DNA of 64,000 bases, taken from NCBI GenBank assembly GCA_003385635.1, contig QQUY01000001.1, positions 2,147,001 through 2,211,000 on the forward strand, written 5' to 3'. How positions within the stretch are numbered: the stretch's first letter is position 1; the number at the start of each line of letters is the position of its first letter. The stretch comes from Acidobacteriota bacterium. GTDB lineage: Bacteria; Acidobacteriota; Blastocatellia; Pyrinomonadales; Pyrinomonadaceae. Shown piece by piece: positions 37,167-44,439 of this stretch. The notes beneath the pieces were generated by a model, which worked only from the letters and a program-made list of their open reading frames with translations, searched no databases and was not told the origin of the DNA. The position numbers and the translations under genes were made by a program.

Positions 37167-38417
37167 CTAGAATCGGAAGATCGAGAGTATTCCCGCGACA
37201 ATGTTGTCGAACAGGCTGTAGTTTCTACCGTACCTGCTGCGGTTGTAGTAACCGTCCTCGTATCCTCTTCTGAAGCCTTCGCGGAAGTAATACTGATACT
37301 CGCTCATGTTCACATAGTAGGAGTCATACCCGTAGGTTGCGTCCGAATAAGCGTAAGAGCTGTCGTACCCGTAATTCCAGCGGTCATATCTATCTGCCTG
37401 ACCTGCACGGAAGCCTTCCTCGTAGCCATACTGCATCGCCTGGCGGAGCATACGGGCGCCATAACTGCTGGTGTAGTAGTAGCGACCGTTTCTCCTGTAA
37501 CGGTAGTCATAGACAAGGCTGTCATAGTAGCGTGCCCGGTCCAGCCTGCGTCTGTCGCGAAGCAGCCGCTGATAGTAACGCCTCTGATATTCGAGCCTGC
37601 GTTGTCGCTTGTTCCTTCGCAGCTCCCTCAAACGGCGTTCATATTGTTGCCGCTGCCAGCGCTCATATTGCCGGTAGGCGTTCCGCCTGCGATTCTGCAG
37701 GCTTCGCTGTTGACCTCTGTTGTAAACCTGATAGCGGCCTCTACCCCGGTCACGCTGCCGATCTCGATTAGCTCGCCTGTTCGCCCGACGCTGAGCTTCT
37801 CTGCGCTGATCCGCCCGTCGGCGAAGCTCTTCCTGCCGTCTTTGCTGCCTTAGCTGCTCAGCCCTTCTTTGTGCCGCCCGGTTTCGCTGGACTTGGCGCC
37901 TTTGTCTTTCAGAGCGCTGCTGAGCCGCCCTGCGCTGCTCGGCTCTGTTTCGCTCTGACCTCTGTTGTGCGGCTCTTCGTTGTGCTGCCCTGTTTCGCTC
38001 AGACCTCTGTTGCGCGGCTCTTCGTTGTGCTGCCCTGTTTCGCTCTGACCTCTGTTGTGCCGACCTTCGTTGTGCAGCCCTGTTTCGCTCGGTTTGCTGT
38101 TGAGCAGCTCTGCGCCTTGCGGCTTGCTGAGAGCGCTGACGTGCCTGATTTTGTGCGGCACGCCGCTTTGCGGCCTCGTCCTGACGGGCACGGTTCTGAC
38201 CGGTTCGTCTTGGATTCTGTCTTTGATTTGCTCGTCTTTGTGAGGTTCTGTTCTGGCGGGTGTTGCGTCTTTGGTTGTTTTCCTGTTCTGCCTTTTGGCG
38301 GTTGCGGTTTTGACGGTTTCGGTTTTGCTGGCCAAATGCGATATCGGATGCGCCCAAGACCAGGACCAATCCGACGACAGCAAAGGCCGAAACCTTCCTC
38401 ATAAATTTAAACGTCAT
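37167..38417 (-). CDS. Secreted Arg/Gln-rich repeat protein with Tyr-rich C-terminal region
   Basis: A 416-residue protein of unknown function. After a signal-like segment (AFAVVGLVLVLGASDIAFG) comes a region dominated by Arg, Gln, Ala and Asn, with 15-residue units of the type QQRSERNRAAQRRAA. The underlying DNA repeats every 45 bp (units start at 37946, 37991, 38036, 38081 on the plus strand). The last third is rich in Tyr and Arg (YDSLVYDYRYRRNGRYYY). The very basic composition suggests binding to nucleic acids or acidic polymers. ATG 38417 has GGGGAG 4-5 nt upstream; the longer reading starts in unrelated sequence. Confidence 0.7.
   Translation of the reverse strand: MTFKFMRKVSAFAVVGLVLVLGASDIAFGQQNRNRQNRNRQKAEQENNQRRNTRQNRTSQRRANQRQNPRRTGQNRARQDEAAKRRAAQNQARQRSQQAARRRAAQQQTERNRAAQRRSAQQRSERNRAAQRRAAQQRSERNRAAQRRAAQQRSERNRAEQRRAAQQRSERQRRQVQRNRAAQRRAEQLRQQRRQEELRRRADQRREAQRRANRRANRDRQRDRGRGRYQVYNRGQQRSLQNRRRNAYRQYERWQRQQYERRLRELRRNKRQRRLEYQRRYYQRLLRDRRRLDRARYYDSLVYDYRYRRNGRYYYTSSYGARMLRQAMQYGYEEGFRAGQADRYDRWNYGYDSSYAYSDATYGYDSYYVNMSEYQYYFREGFRRGYEDGYYNRSRYGRNYSLFDNIVAGILSIFRF
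37946..38125 (-). repeat. 45-bp tandem repeat inside the Arg/Gln-rich gene
   Basis: The 10-mer TGTTTCGCTC recurs at 37946, 37991, 38036 and 38081 (plus-strand coordinates), an exact 45-bp period that keeps the reading frame (15 codons). Degenerate copies continue on both sides. The array is in frame and probably expands or contracts by slippage. Confidence 0.8.
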
Positions 38418-38572
38418 TCTTCTCCCCTCAATGAATGGTATGTCACCGTGAATTTTACGGTGGTACAAAGGGCAATCACCGTTCCGGGGGGATCTGCACG
38501 AGTTTTTCGGGGAATTTTGCGTATTAAAACACGGTATCGTGTCCGGCCGGGACATTATCGGTTACGGGAGAT

Positions 38573-39241
38573 CTATTTAGCCTTGTCAAAACGGTAGGTG
38601 ATGATGACATCAAGTTCCTTGTCTCTTACCTCGTGGCGAACGTTGAGAGCTTCCATCCGGAGGTTTCCGGCTTCTCGAACCGGCACATTGAACGAAAGCT
38701 TGTCCATCGTAATGATCTCGACAGGGTTGATCCTGTTGTCAATCGCGGTTTGTACCATCTGAGCTATGAAATTCCCGCCGATCCCATTTGCTCCGCTCAG
38801 ATTTACATTCAAGACCCTGGCGTTCCCTACAAGCGCGTTCTTTGTGCGGTCGTATGCCAGTTCGATGTTCGTTTCTGCCCATCCCTGGAACTCGATGCAT
38901 CCGATCAGAGGTGGACTGTAGTTGCCTAGAAAAGCGATCGGCGCGTAGATCTTTCCTTGCCTGAAACGAACTGCCGTCCTCACCCCATCGATCTCACGCT
39001 TTAACACGACCGCCTGCTTGCATACCTCATTGCTTCCATTGCCAGCGCCCACACCGCTACCGCCTATCTCATCCATCGAGGAGGCGAGAGAAACGCTCGG
39101 GGCCTCAAGCTTCGTGAAAACAGCCTCGAAAAGTGCGTCAAAGAACTGCTCACTGAGAGTGACCTTTACATCGGCGGTCTGGGAAAGTGACTGTGACGCC
39201 AGAATGACGATCAGCAGAGCGGTGTTGATCAGGTATTTCAT
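38573..39241 (-). CDS. Conserved secreted protein of unknown function
   Basis: A 222-residue protein with a cleavable signal peptide (LLIVILASQSLSQT). The mature part has alternating polar and hydrophobic residues (LVGNARVLNVNLSGANGIGG), and could be a lipid-binding or membrane-associated beta fold, but I do not recognise the family. One Cys pair is present. It lies 155 bp upstream of the Arg/Gln-rich gene on the same strand. Confidence 0.6.
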   Translation of the reverse strand: MKYLINTALLIVILASQSLSQTADVKVTLSEQFFDALFEAVFTKLEAPSVSLASSMDEIGGSGVGAGNGSNEVCKQAVVLKREIDGVRTAVRFRQGKIYAPIAFLGNYSPPLIGCIEFQGWAETNIELAYDRTKNALVGNARVLNVNLSGANGIGGNFIAQMVQTAIDNRINPVEIITMDKLSFNVPVREAGNLRMEALNVRHEVRDKELDVIITYRFDKAK

Positions 39242-39600
39242 TGCTTTATCCCTATCCTCAATTCCAAAAGGATTGCCTAGAGTTTCTAATTTGAAGGATG
39301 AGTCATTACAGAGATTGGTTCGGAACGTCGTTTTCGGACAGCAATCATATCACCCAGCAGACAAGGGTTCGTGCGCAGAATGAACGGAAAAAGGCCGGCC
39401 CATTTTCGGGGCCGGCCCGTGGTTAACTAAATAACCGGAGATAGTGAACAATTACAGCAGAAAAAGTACGTAAATGTTGCCACTGACGCTTGACCACCTT
39501 TTCTTCCGCTGTATTAAAAAGAAAGTGCTATATAGCCAGCATTTCCACTTTCTTTGCATCCGACAAGCGCGTTTTAGACTTATCGTAAGTCCAACAAAGA
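39242..39600. other. Noncoding spacer between tRNA-Arg and the unknown secreted protein
   Basis: No gene is seen here. The stretch contains the hairpin terminator at 39388-39417 and, beside it, a small palindrome GGTTA-N6-TAACC at 39421-39436. The rest shows nothing recognisable. Confidence 0.6.
39388..39417 (-). terminator. Terminator downstream of tRNA-Arg
   Basis: A 9-bp G+C-rich stem (GGCCGGCCC with GGGCCGGCC) and 7-nt loop is followed by TTTTT on the minus strand, about 185 nt after the tRNA gene. Confidence 0.75.
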
Positions 39601-39677
39601 TGGTGCTCCCGACAGGATTCCAACCTGTGGCCTACCGCTTAGGAGGCGGTCGCTCTATGCTGCTGAGCTACGGGAGC
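39601..39677 (-). tRNA. tRNA-Arg (anticodon CCU)
   Basis: The minus strand folds into a complete cloverleaf: acceptor stem GCTCCCG with CGGGAGC, D arm, anticodon stem ACCGC with GCGGT around the loop CTCCTAA, and T arm with GTTGGAATC. The anticodon is CCU, reading AGG. A discriminator A and encoded CCA close the 3' end. A 15-unit heptamer repeat lies directly upstream. Confidence 0.96.
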
Positions 39678-39730
39678 AGAATCTGTAAGAGTAACTTCTG
39701 AGCACCGAGGGTTCAAGGCCCTGATCATAT

Positions 39731-39835
39731 GTTCCGGGTTCCGGGTTCCGGGTTCCGAGTTCCGAGTTCCGAGTTCCGAGTTCCGAGTTCCGAGTTCCGA
39801 GTTCCGAGTTCCGAGTTCCGAGTTCCGAGTTCCGA
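39731..39835. repeat. Heptanucleotide tandem repeat, 15 units
   Basis: Three GTTCCGG units are followed by twelve GTTCCGA units, in total exactly 105 bp. The array lies between tRNA-Arg and apt, and its period of 7 rules out an in-frame coding role. Short repeats with a 7-nt unit resemble the intergenic STRR arrays of filamentous cyanobacteria. Confidence 0.95.
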
Positions 39836-39876
39836 AACAAAGATACCTGATCCTTGAAACGTGACAAATATCTCCA

Positions 39877-39911
39877 GACTCCTGACTCCTGACTTCTGAC
39901 TCCTGTCTTCT
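39877..39911. repeat. Second heptanucleotide array (GACTCCT)
   Basis: Five consecutive 7-nt units follow the pattern GACTCCT, GACTCCT, GACTTCT, GACTCCT, GTCTTCT. The array ends at the apt stop codon, 42 bp from the GTTCCGA array, and has a different unit but the same period. Confidence 0.7.
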
Positions 39912-40432
39912 CAGTCGTCGTATTTCAGGAAGGAATGCACATCGTACCCGTCCATCTTTTCACGGCCTTTCAAAAACGTTAGCTCGACAAGGAATCCGAG
40001 CCCGACAATCTCACCACCGACCTGCTCGACCAGTTTTGTAACTGCCTGAGCGGTTCCGCCGGTCGCGAGAAGATCATCGACGATCAGCACTCGGTGGCCT
40101 GCGCCGACAGCGTCCCTGTGCATTTCAAGCGTGTCCTGCCCGTACTCAAGATCGTATGAAGCTGAAACTTTGTGATAAGGGAGCTTGTTCGGTTTGCGCA
40201 CAGGCACAAATCCGGCTCCAAGTGCGTAAGCGATCGGCACAGCAAAGATAAATCCGCGCGATTCGATCCCGATCACGGTATCGATCTGCTCGCCTCGGAA
40301 CTTGTCGATCATGCTGTCGACAGTTTGTTTCAGTCCGCCTGCGTCCTGCAGCAGTGTCGTGATGTCATAAAAGTTGATGCCGGGTTTGGGAAAATCCGGC
40401 ACCTCTCTGATCAGCTCTTTCAAATGTTCCAT
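39911..40432 (-). CDS. apt: Adenine phosphoribosyltransferase
   Basis: A 173-residue enzyme that salvages adenine to AMP using PRPP. It has the PRPP-binding motif [15 protein letters not shown] and the flexible loop around [12 protein letters not shown]. Its ATG begins a two-gene cluster with acylphosphatase (40474) and the chlorite-dismutase-like gene upstream. The stop codon TGA at 39911-39913 adjoins the heptamer repeat. Confidence 0.96.
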   Translation of the reverse strand: MEHLKELIREVPDFPKPGINFYDITTLLQDAGGLKQTVDSMIDKFRGEQIDTVIGIESRGFIFAVPIAYALGAGFVPVRKPNKLPYHKVSASYDLEYGQDTLEMHRDAVGAGHRVLIVDDLLATGGTAQAVTKLVEQVGGEIVGLGFLVELTFLKGREKMDGYDVHSFLKYDD

Positions 40433-40473
40433 ATCTTCTGTGCTTTCGGTCTCTTGTCTGGAATCCTGTGGAC

Positions 40474-40749
40474 CTACCTTTCGATCCGAAACGCTGAATA
40501 CTCGCCAGTTGGATCCTCCACTACCTCTTCGACTTCGTCGACCCTCGAGTATTGAGGTCCTGTCAACAAATCTTCATGAAATCCCTTGATCTCCGACTCG
40601 GCGCCCTCGGCATAAGCCTCAACGCGCCCATCTTTCAAATTCCTCACAAATCCGCGAACCTGGTGTTTTGCCGCAGAACGCTGTACGAAGAATCGGAAGC
40701 CGACTCCCTGGACCATACCGCTAACAAAAAATCTTCTTGCGAGGATCAT
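40474..40749 (-). CDS. acyP: Acylphosphatase
   Basis: A 91-residue enzyme that hydrolyses acyl-phosphate bonds. The signature [16 protein letters not shown] contains the phosphate-binding Arg, and [15 protein letters not shown] contains the catalytic Asn. It lies 41 bp upstream of apt, on the same strand. Confidence 0.94.
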   Translation of the reverse strand: MILARRFFVSGMVQGVGFRFFVQRSAAKHQVRGFVRNLKDGRVEAYAEGAESEIKGFHEDLLTGPQYSRVDEVEEVVEDPTGEYSAFRIER

Positions 40750-40765
40750 AACCGCGAATAGAAGA

Positions 40766-41548
40766 TCAGCCCAGCGAGCCGAGGCACTCGGAAAGCTCCA
40801 TAAGACGACAGGTGTAAATAGGCATTCCGCGAATCGTCAATTTACTAGCGGGCGTTCTTCGTAGCTCTTCTGCAAGCGCAAGAAAGTCTTTCGGTTCATC
40901 CGTCTCGAAACTGATCAGATATTCCTGCTCGCTGAAGCCGAAAGCGTGGGTCATATGGATCTTGATGTTCTGGAACTTCTTGCCGACCATGAAGTTCTCC
41001 TTGATCAGCGCCTCGCGCTCTTCCTCGCTCTTCTCGTACCAGTCACTGTGTTTTGAGCACGGGAACAGGAAGTGATACTTCTTTCCACCTGCAACGACAT
41101 GCCTCCTATCCTCGGAAACAGATGAGGGCGGCACAAACATCATCTTCCGCGTAACCGAAAGATAGTTGTCGGTCGTTTCCAGGTAGCTGCCGAGATTAGT
41201 CCGATAGAGCCTGGCTGTCATCTCCTGCACCAGGTCCAGCGATGATCCAACCCGCCAGAACATCAGATCAGCCTTCGAATCGAAACCGACAAGAGAATAG
41301 CTGTAAAGCAGCATATCCTTTTGGTATTCGTTGAATACCTTGCGAAATTCTGACTTGAAGACCTTTTTAGTTTCCGTGTTCAACCGCCGCCACTCTGGGT
41401 TGACCCGGAAAAAGATGAAGTTAACGAATTGTTTTTCGACAGGAGGGGATTTGCGCGGCTCTTTGTTGTCGGCTACCAGCCGCAGGCCCGCATTCTCGGC
41501 TTCGTCTTTGTCTTTCTCTGATATTCCCATTACGAGCCCGCTGCTCAA
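40766..41548 (-). CDS. Chlorite dismutase/HemQ-family protein, possibly lacking the heme-ligand His
   Basis: A 260-residue protein with the ferredoxin-like double domain of the chlorite dismutase superfamily: KQFVNFIFFRVNPEWRRL, the central YHFLFPCSKHSDWY, and HMTHAFGFSEQEYLISFETD, ending in ASKLTIRGMPIYTC. Many members bind heme through a His in an 'EHxxxG'-like stretch; the aligned residues here read KENFMVGKKF, with Asn in that place as far as I can align by eye. Family homologues without clear heme function exist. Starts at a TTG preceded by GAGGA 5 nt earlier; ATG 41530 is the alternative. Confidence 0.82.
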   Translation of the reverse strand: MSSGLVMGISEKDKDEAENAGLRLVADNKEPRKSPPVEKQFVNFIFFRVNPEWRRLNTETKKVFKSEFRKVFNEYQKDMLLYSYSLVGFDSKADLMFWRVGSSLDLVQEMTARLYRTNLGSYLETTDNYLSVTRKMMFVPPSSVSEDRRHVVAGGKKYHFLFPCSKHSDWYEKSEEEREALIKENFMVGKKFQNIKIHMTHAFGFSEQEYLISFETDEPKDFLALAEELRRTPASKLTIRGMPIYTCRLMELSECLGSLG

Positions 41549-41689
41549 AGACTTCCTCAGGATGCCGTTCGAAACAATTGTGCCAACAATCTACTGCTTT
41601 GTCCAAAGGGCTCTATTGCGGATCTTATGCATCAGGAAGGTAGCCAGAAACCATTGCATTGATGCCGGATAAGTGCAAATATATCTGCG

Positions 41690-42556
41690 ATGCTGCGGGT
41701 GATTCCCATACTCATTCTCCTGACTGCTTTCGCACAGACAGCGGTCTCGCAACAGAGGCCTCTGTTGACCGAAGACATCGATATCACTCCTCCCGGCAGC
41801 ATCAGCGTCTCAGCCGGTTCCGATTTCATACAGAATGCGAAATTTCCTTTGTCGGGTTTGACGGGCGACCTGACAAGGGTCGGCGAGATTCGCGTCCGGA
41901 CCGGATATGCATCCAACGTGGAAGTACAGATAAGCGGTGTGATTCAGGATTTTCTCGCGATAAATTCGAGGCAGAAAGAGCCTGCGATCCCTCTCACCGT
42001 TACCGGGAACTCGACCAATGACTTTGGTGATATCACTACCTCGGTCAAGATAAAGCTGAGGAACGAATCAGACAACGTTCCGGCGTTAGGCTTCAAGTTC
42101 GGCTACAAGATGCCTAACACCAACGAAAAGAAAGGAATCGGAACGAACCAGACCGATATCTTCACGACCTTCATAGCCCAGAAGACCTTCGGTAAGACGC
42201 CCGGAGGCAGACCGAAACTAAAGGTCTTTGGAAACCTGGGTCTTGCTATCCTCACAGCGCCTCTTGAGGATTTCTCGCAGAACGACGTTATGCTGTACGG
42301 CCTTGCTGGCGTGTACGCAGTGAACGACCGGATCAATCTCGTGAGCGAGGTAAATGGCAGGATCAGCACGCAATCCGGTGCCGCGCCACTGGGGACGGAA
42401 AGCCAGGGTCAATTCAGGGTCGGTACGCAGATCCGGGCCTCCGGGCTTACATTTGATACAGCAGCGTTGTTCGGCCTCACAAAGTACAGCCCCCGATCCG
42501 GAATTACGTTTGGCGTGACATATCAATCTCCAAAGATCTTCTCTCCCGCACAGTGA
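41690..42556 (+). CDS. Candidate outer-membrane beta-barrel protein (MetA-pathway-of-phenol-degradation-like)
   Basis: A 288-residue exported protein. A signal peptide (LRVIPILILLTAFAQTAVSQ) precedes a beta-rich mature part with alternating strands (FGDITTSVKIKLRNESDN, FKFGYKMPNT, KVFGNLGLAIL, GVYAVNDRINLVSEVNG, GITFGVTYQSPK). The pattern matches the PF13557-like transporter group. Its substrate is not readable. It is divergent from the chlorite-dismutase-like gene and convergent with thiD, 12 bp from that stop. Confidence 0.7.
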   Translation: MLRVIPILILLTAFAQTAVSQQRPLLTEDIDITPPGSISVSAGSDFIQNAKFPLSGLTGDLTRVGEIRVRTGYASNVEVQISGVIQDFLAINSRQKEPAIPLTVTGNSTNDFGDITTSVKIKLRNESDNVPALGFKFGYKMPNTNEKKGIGTNQTDIFTTFIAQKTFGKTPGGRPKLKVFGNLGLAILTAPLEDFSQNDVMLYGLAGVYAVNDRINLVSEVNGRISTQSGAAPLGTESQGQFRVGTQIRASGLTFDTAALFGLTKYSPRSGITFGVTYQSPKIFSPAQ

Positions 42557-42568
42557 ATTGAGTTCTTG

Positions 42569-43405
42569 TTAGAATCTGCGTGAGAATCTGCTCTCGATGC
42601 TGATCGGGGAGTTTCCTTTTCCGACGCCGGGGGAGCTTTTGATACCGTTGTGAACAAAGGATTTAGCGTCGCGAACTGCTTCTTCCAGATTCAGTCCTTT
42701 GGCAAGGCAGGCTGCGATCGCCGAAGATAGCACGCATCCTGTGCCGTGTGTGGACGAGGTTTCAAGATACTCGGTTGAGAACTCGATCGATCGGTCTCCC
42801 AAGAAGAGGAAATCGATTGCGGCCTTGTCAAAAGGAAGATCAGAGGTCGCGAGTGGAATGTGGCCGCCCTTGATCAATACGTTTGTTGCACCAAGTCCCC
42901 TGATCTTCGTTGCGGCTTCTTCTATGTCTTCCCGGCCGGCAATTTTTACTCCCGAGATCCTTTCCGTTTCAGCGATATTCGGGGTAACGATGTCCGCGAT
43001 CGGGAATAGCTCTTTTATCAGGGACGCGAGAGCATTGTCATCGATGAGATCGAATCCCGAAGTGGAGCGGACCACAGGATCAACGACAAGAAAACCCGAC
43101 TCACGAGTTCTCAAACGGCCGGCAACTGCTTCGATGACCCCTGAATCAGGCAACATCCCTGTCTTGACGGAATTAACTTTATAATCGTCAAACACCGGAT
43201 CCATTTGCCCGATCACGGTTTCAGGACTTTGGGACACGGCGCCCCGCACCTCCTGAGTGTTTTGAAAAGTAATGGATGTGACAGCAGCGGCTGGAAAGCA
43301 ACCGTATGCGGCAAATACTCTTGCGTCCGCAAGTATTCCTGCCCCACCGGACGGATCGAGCCCGGCAACACTAAGACATACCGGCGGTTTTGCCATATCG
43401 GTCAC
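42569..43405 (-). CDS. thiD: Hydroxymethylpyrimidine/phosphomethylpyrimidine kinase
   Basis: A 278-residue ribokinase-fold enzyme that phosphorylates HMP and HMP-P in thiamine synthesis. It has SVAGLDPSGGAGILADAR near the start, the anion-hole motif GTGCVLSSAIAACLA, and the catalytic Asp in the latter. It starts at a GTG, with an in-frame ATG three codons later as alternative, 29 bp after thiE. No TPP riboswitch is seen upstream. Confidence 0.95.
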   Translation of the reverse strand: MTDMAKPPVCLSVAGLDPSGGAGILADARVFAAYGCFPAAAVTSITFQNTQEVRGAVSQSPETVIGQMDPVFDDYKVNSVKTGMLPDSGVIEAVAGRLRTRESGFLVVDPVVRSTSGFDLIDDNALASLIKELFPIADIVTPNIAETERISGVKIAGREDIEEAATKIRGLGATNVLIKGGHIPLATSDLPFDKAAIDFLFLGDRSIEFSTEYLETSSTHGTGCVLSSAIAACLAKGLNLEEAVRDAKSFVHNGIKSSPGVGKGNSPISIESRFSRRF

Positions 43406-43434
43406 TATGAAAGAGCCTCAACCAATTCAAGATC

Positions 43435-44088
43435 TTAGCCGGTCCTCGTTTTTCGGATGGTATCGATGACAGACTCCGTGGTTTCTTGATCAAGAAACAT
43501 CCTGATAGCCGCAAACCCATCCGCTCCGGTTTCCAGAACTTCCCTGAAGTTCGATCCGTCAATACCCCCGATCCCGACTAGCAGGGAGTTCTCGGCAATA
43601 TCGGCGGCCAGTTCCAGAGCCTTCAATGCCTGATCAACAGGCATCGTTTTCTTTCCGGGCGTCTCGAAGACCGGGCCAAATAATATCAGATCGGCACCCG
43701 ATCGGTCCGCGATCCCGACTTCTTCAAGAGTATGTGTCGAAACACCGATGAGAAATGTCTCGGGGGTGATATCCCTGACGACGCTCACCGGCATTCCGGT
43801 CGAGGTCAGATGGACTCCTGCAGCGCCCGAAGAGATCGCTATGTCTACCCGCTCGTTAACAAATACGGCCGTTCGGGAAGGCGCGAGCAGGTCGACCGCC
43901 CGTTTCGCAAGCTCAAGTAACCTACCGGCAGACAGTGACTTCTCACGTATCTGAATCGCGGAAACTCCGATCGATGCCGCTCGCTCGATCTGTTCGAGCA
44001 GTGCGCCCGATGATTCTTCGAAACTGTTGTCTGTAAGAGTGCCCGGCGTTATAAGGTAGGTGAATGGGCTTTGAAGACGGGGCGGCAC
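43435..44088 (-). CDS. thiE: Thiamine-phosphate synthase
   Basis: A 217-residue TIM-barrel enzyme that joins HMP-PP and thiazole phosphate. It has the IQIREKSLSAGRLLELA motif, LTSTGMPVSVVRDITP, and the phosphate loop GADLILFGPVFETPGK. GTG start, only 3 bp after the small membrane protein gene. Confidence 0.93.
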   Translation of the reverse strand: MPPRLQSPFTYLITPGTLTDNSFEESSGALLEQIERAASIGVSAIQIREKSLSAGRLLELAKRAVDLLAPSRTAVFVNERVDIAISSGAAGVHLTSTGMPVSVVRDITPETFLIGVSTHTLEEVGIADRSGADLILFGPVFETPGKKTMPVDQALKALELAADIAENSLLVGIGGIDGSNFREVLETGADGFAAIRMFLDQETTESVIDTIRKTRTG

Positions 44089-44091
44089 CAG

Positions 44092-44394
44092 CTACTTTCT
44101 TTCCCTTGCCCGAGTTATCTCAGAGTCGACTGCTTCGAGCTCCTCGACACTCTTTGAAAAATGGGCGATCTCCCAAAACCCAACAAGGAGATTAAAGATT
44201 CCAAGCCCGGTCACGGCTCCCTTGAACCAACCAGAAGTGATAACAGTCTCAACGATTCGAAGGCCGGTCACATCGACGAAGTAGATAAGGACGACGTTTG
44301 TGCCCCAGTCACTGATCCACGGCAGGAGCGTCAGAAGTAACCCTGCCTCTAGACAGACGAGGATAAAAAGAATAACCGTCAGGCGTGCGACCAT
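44092..44394 (-). CDS. Small two- to three-helix membrane protein, unknown
   Basis: A 100-residue hydrophobic protein with helices at about 4-25 and 55-78 and a charged C-terminus (SVEELEAVDSEITRARERK). It sits 45 bp downstream of the large TPR gene and 3 bp upstream of thiE, so it is part of a compact minus-strand operon. No family recognised. Confidence 0.65.
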   Translation of the reverse strand: MVARLTVILFILVCLEAGLLLTLLPWISDWGTNVVLIYFVDVTGLRIVETVITSGWFKGAVTGLGIFNLLVGFWEIAHFSKSVEELEAVDSEITRARERK

Positions 44395-44439
44395 ATTGGA
44401 AAGTATATCGCCTATCCCGCGACGCCAACAAGCGCCCGA

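Noticed and set aside
37871..38404. Antisense ORF opposite the Arg/Gln-rich gene
   Set aside because: It mirrors a repeat-rich coding region, lacks a ribosome site and is best explained as a compositional shadow.
39655..39867. ORF translating the heptamer repeat
   Set aside because: A 7-nt repeat gives a repeating 7-residue artefact; no start signal or homology, and it overlaps tRNA-Arg.
41690..41760. Lipoprotein signal on the outer-membrane barrel candidate
   Set aside because: No lipobox Cys is present; the segment ends in an AxA-like cleavage site typical of normal signal peptides.
43406..44100. TPP riboswitch upstream of the thiamine genes
   Set aside because: thiE begins 3 bp after the preceding gene and no thi-box sequence is seen.
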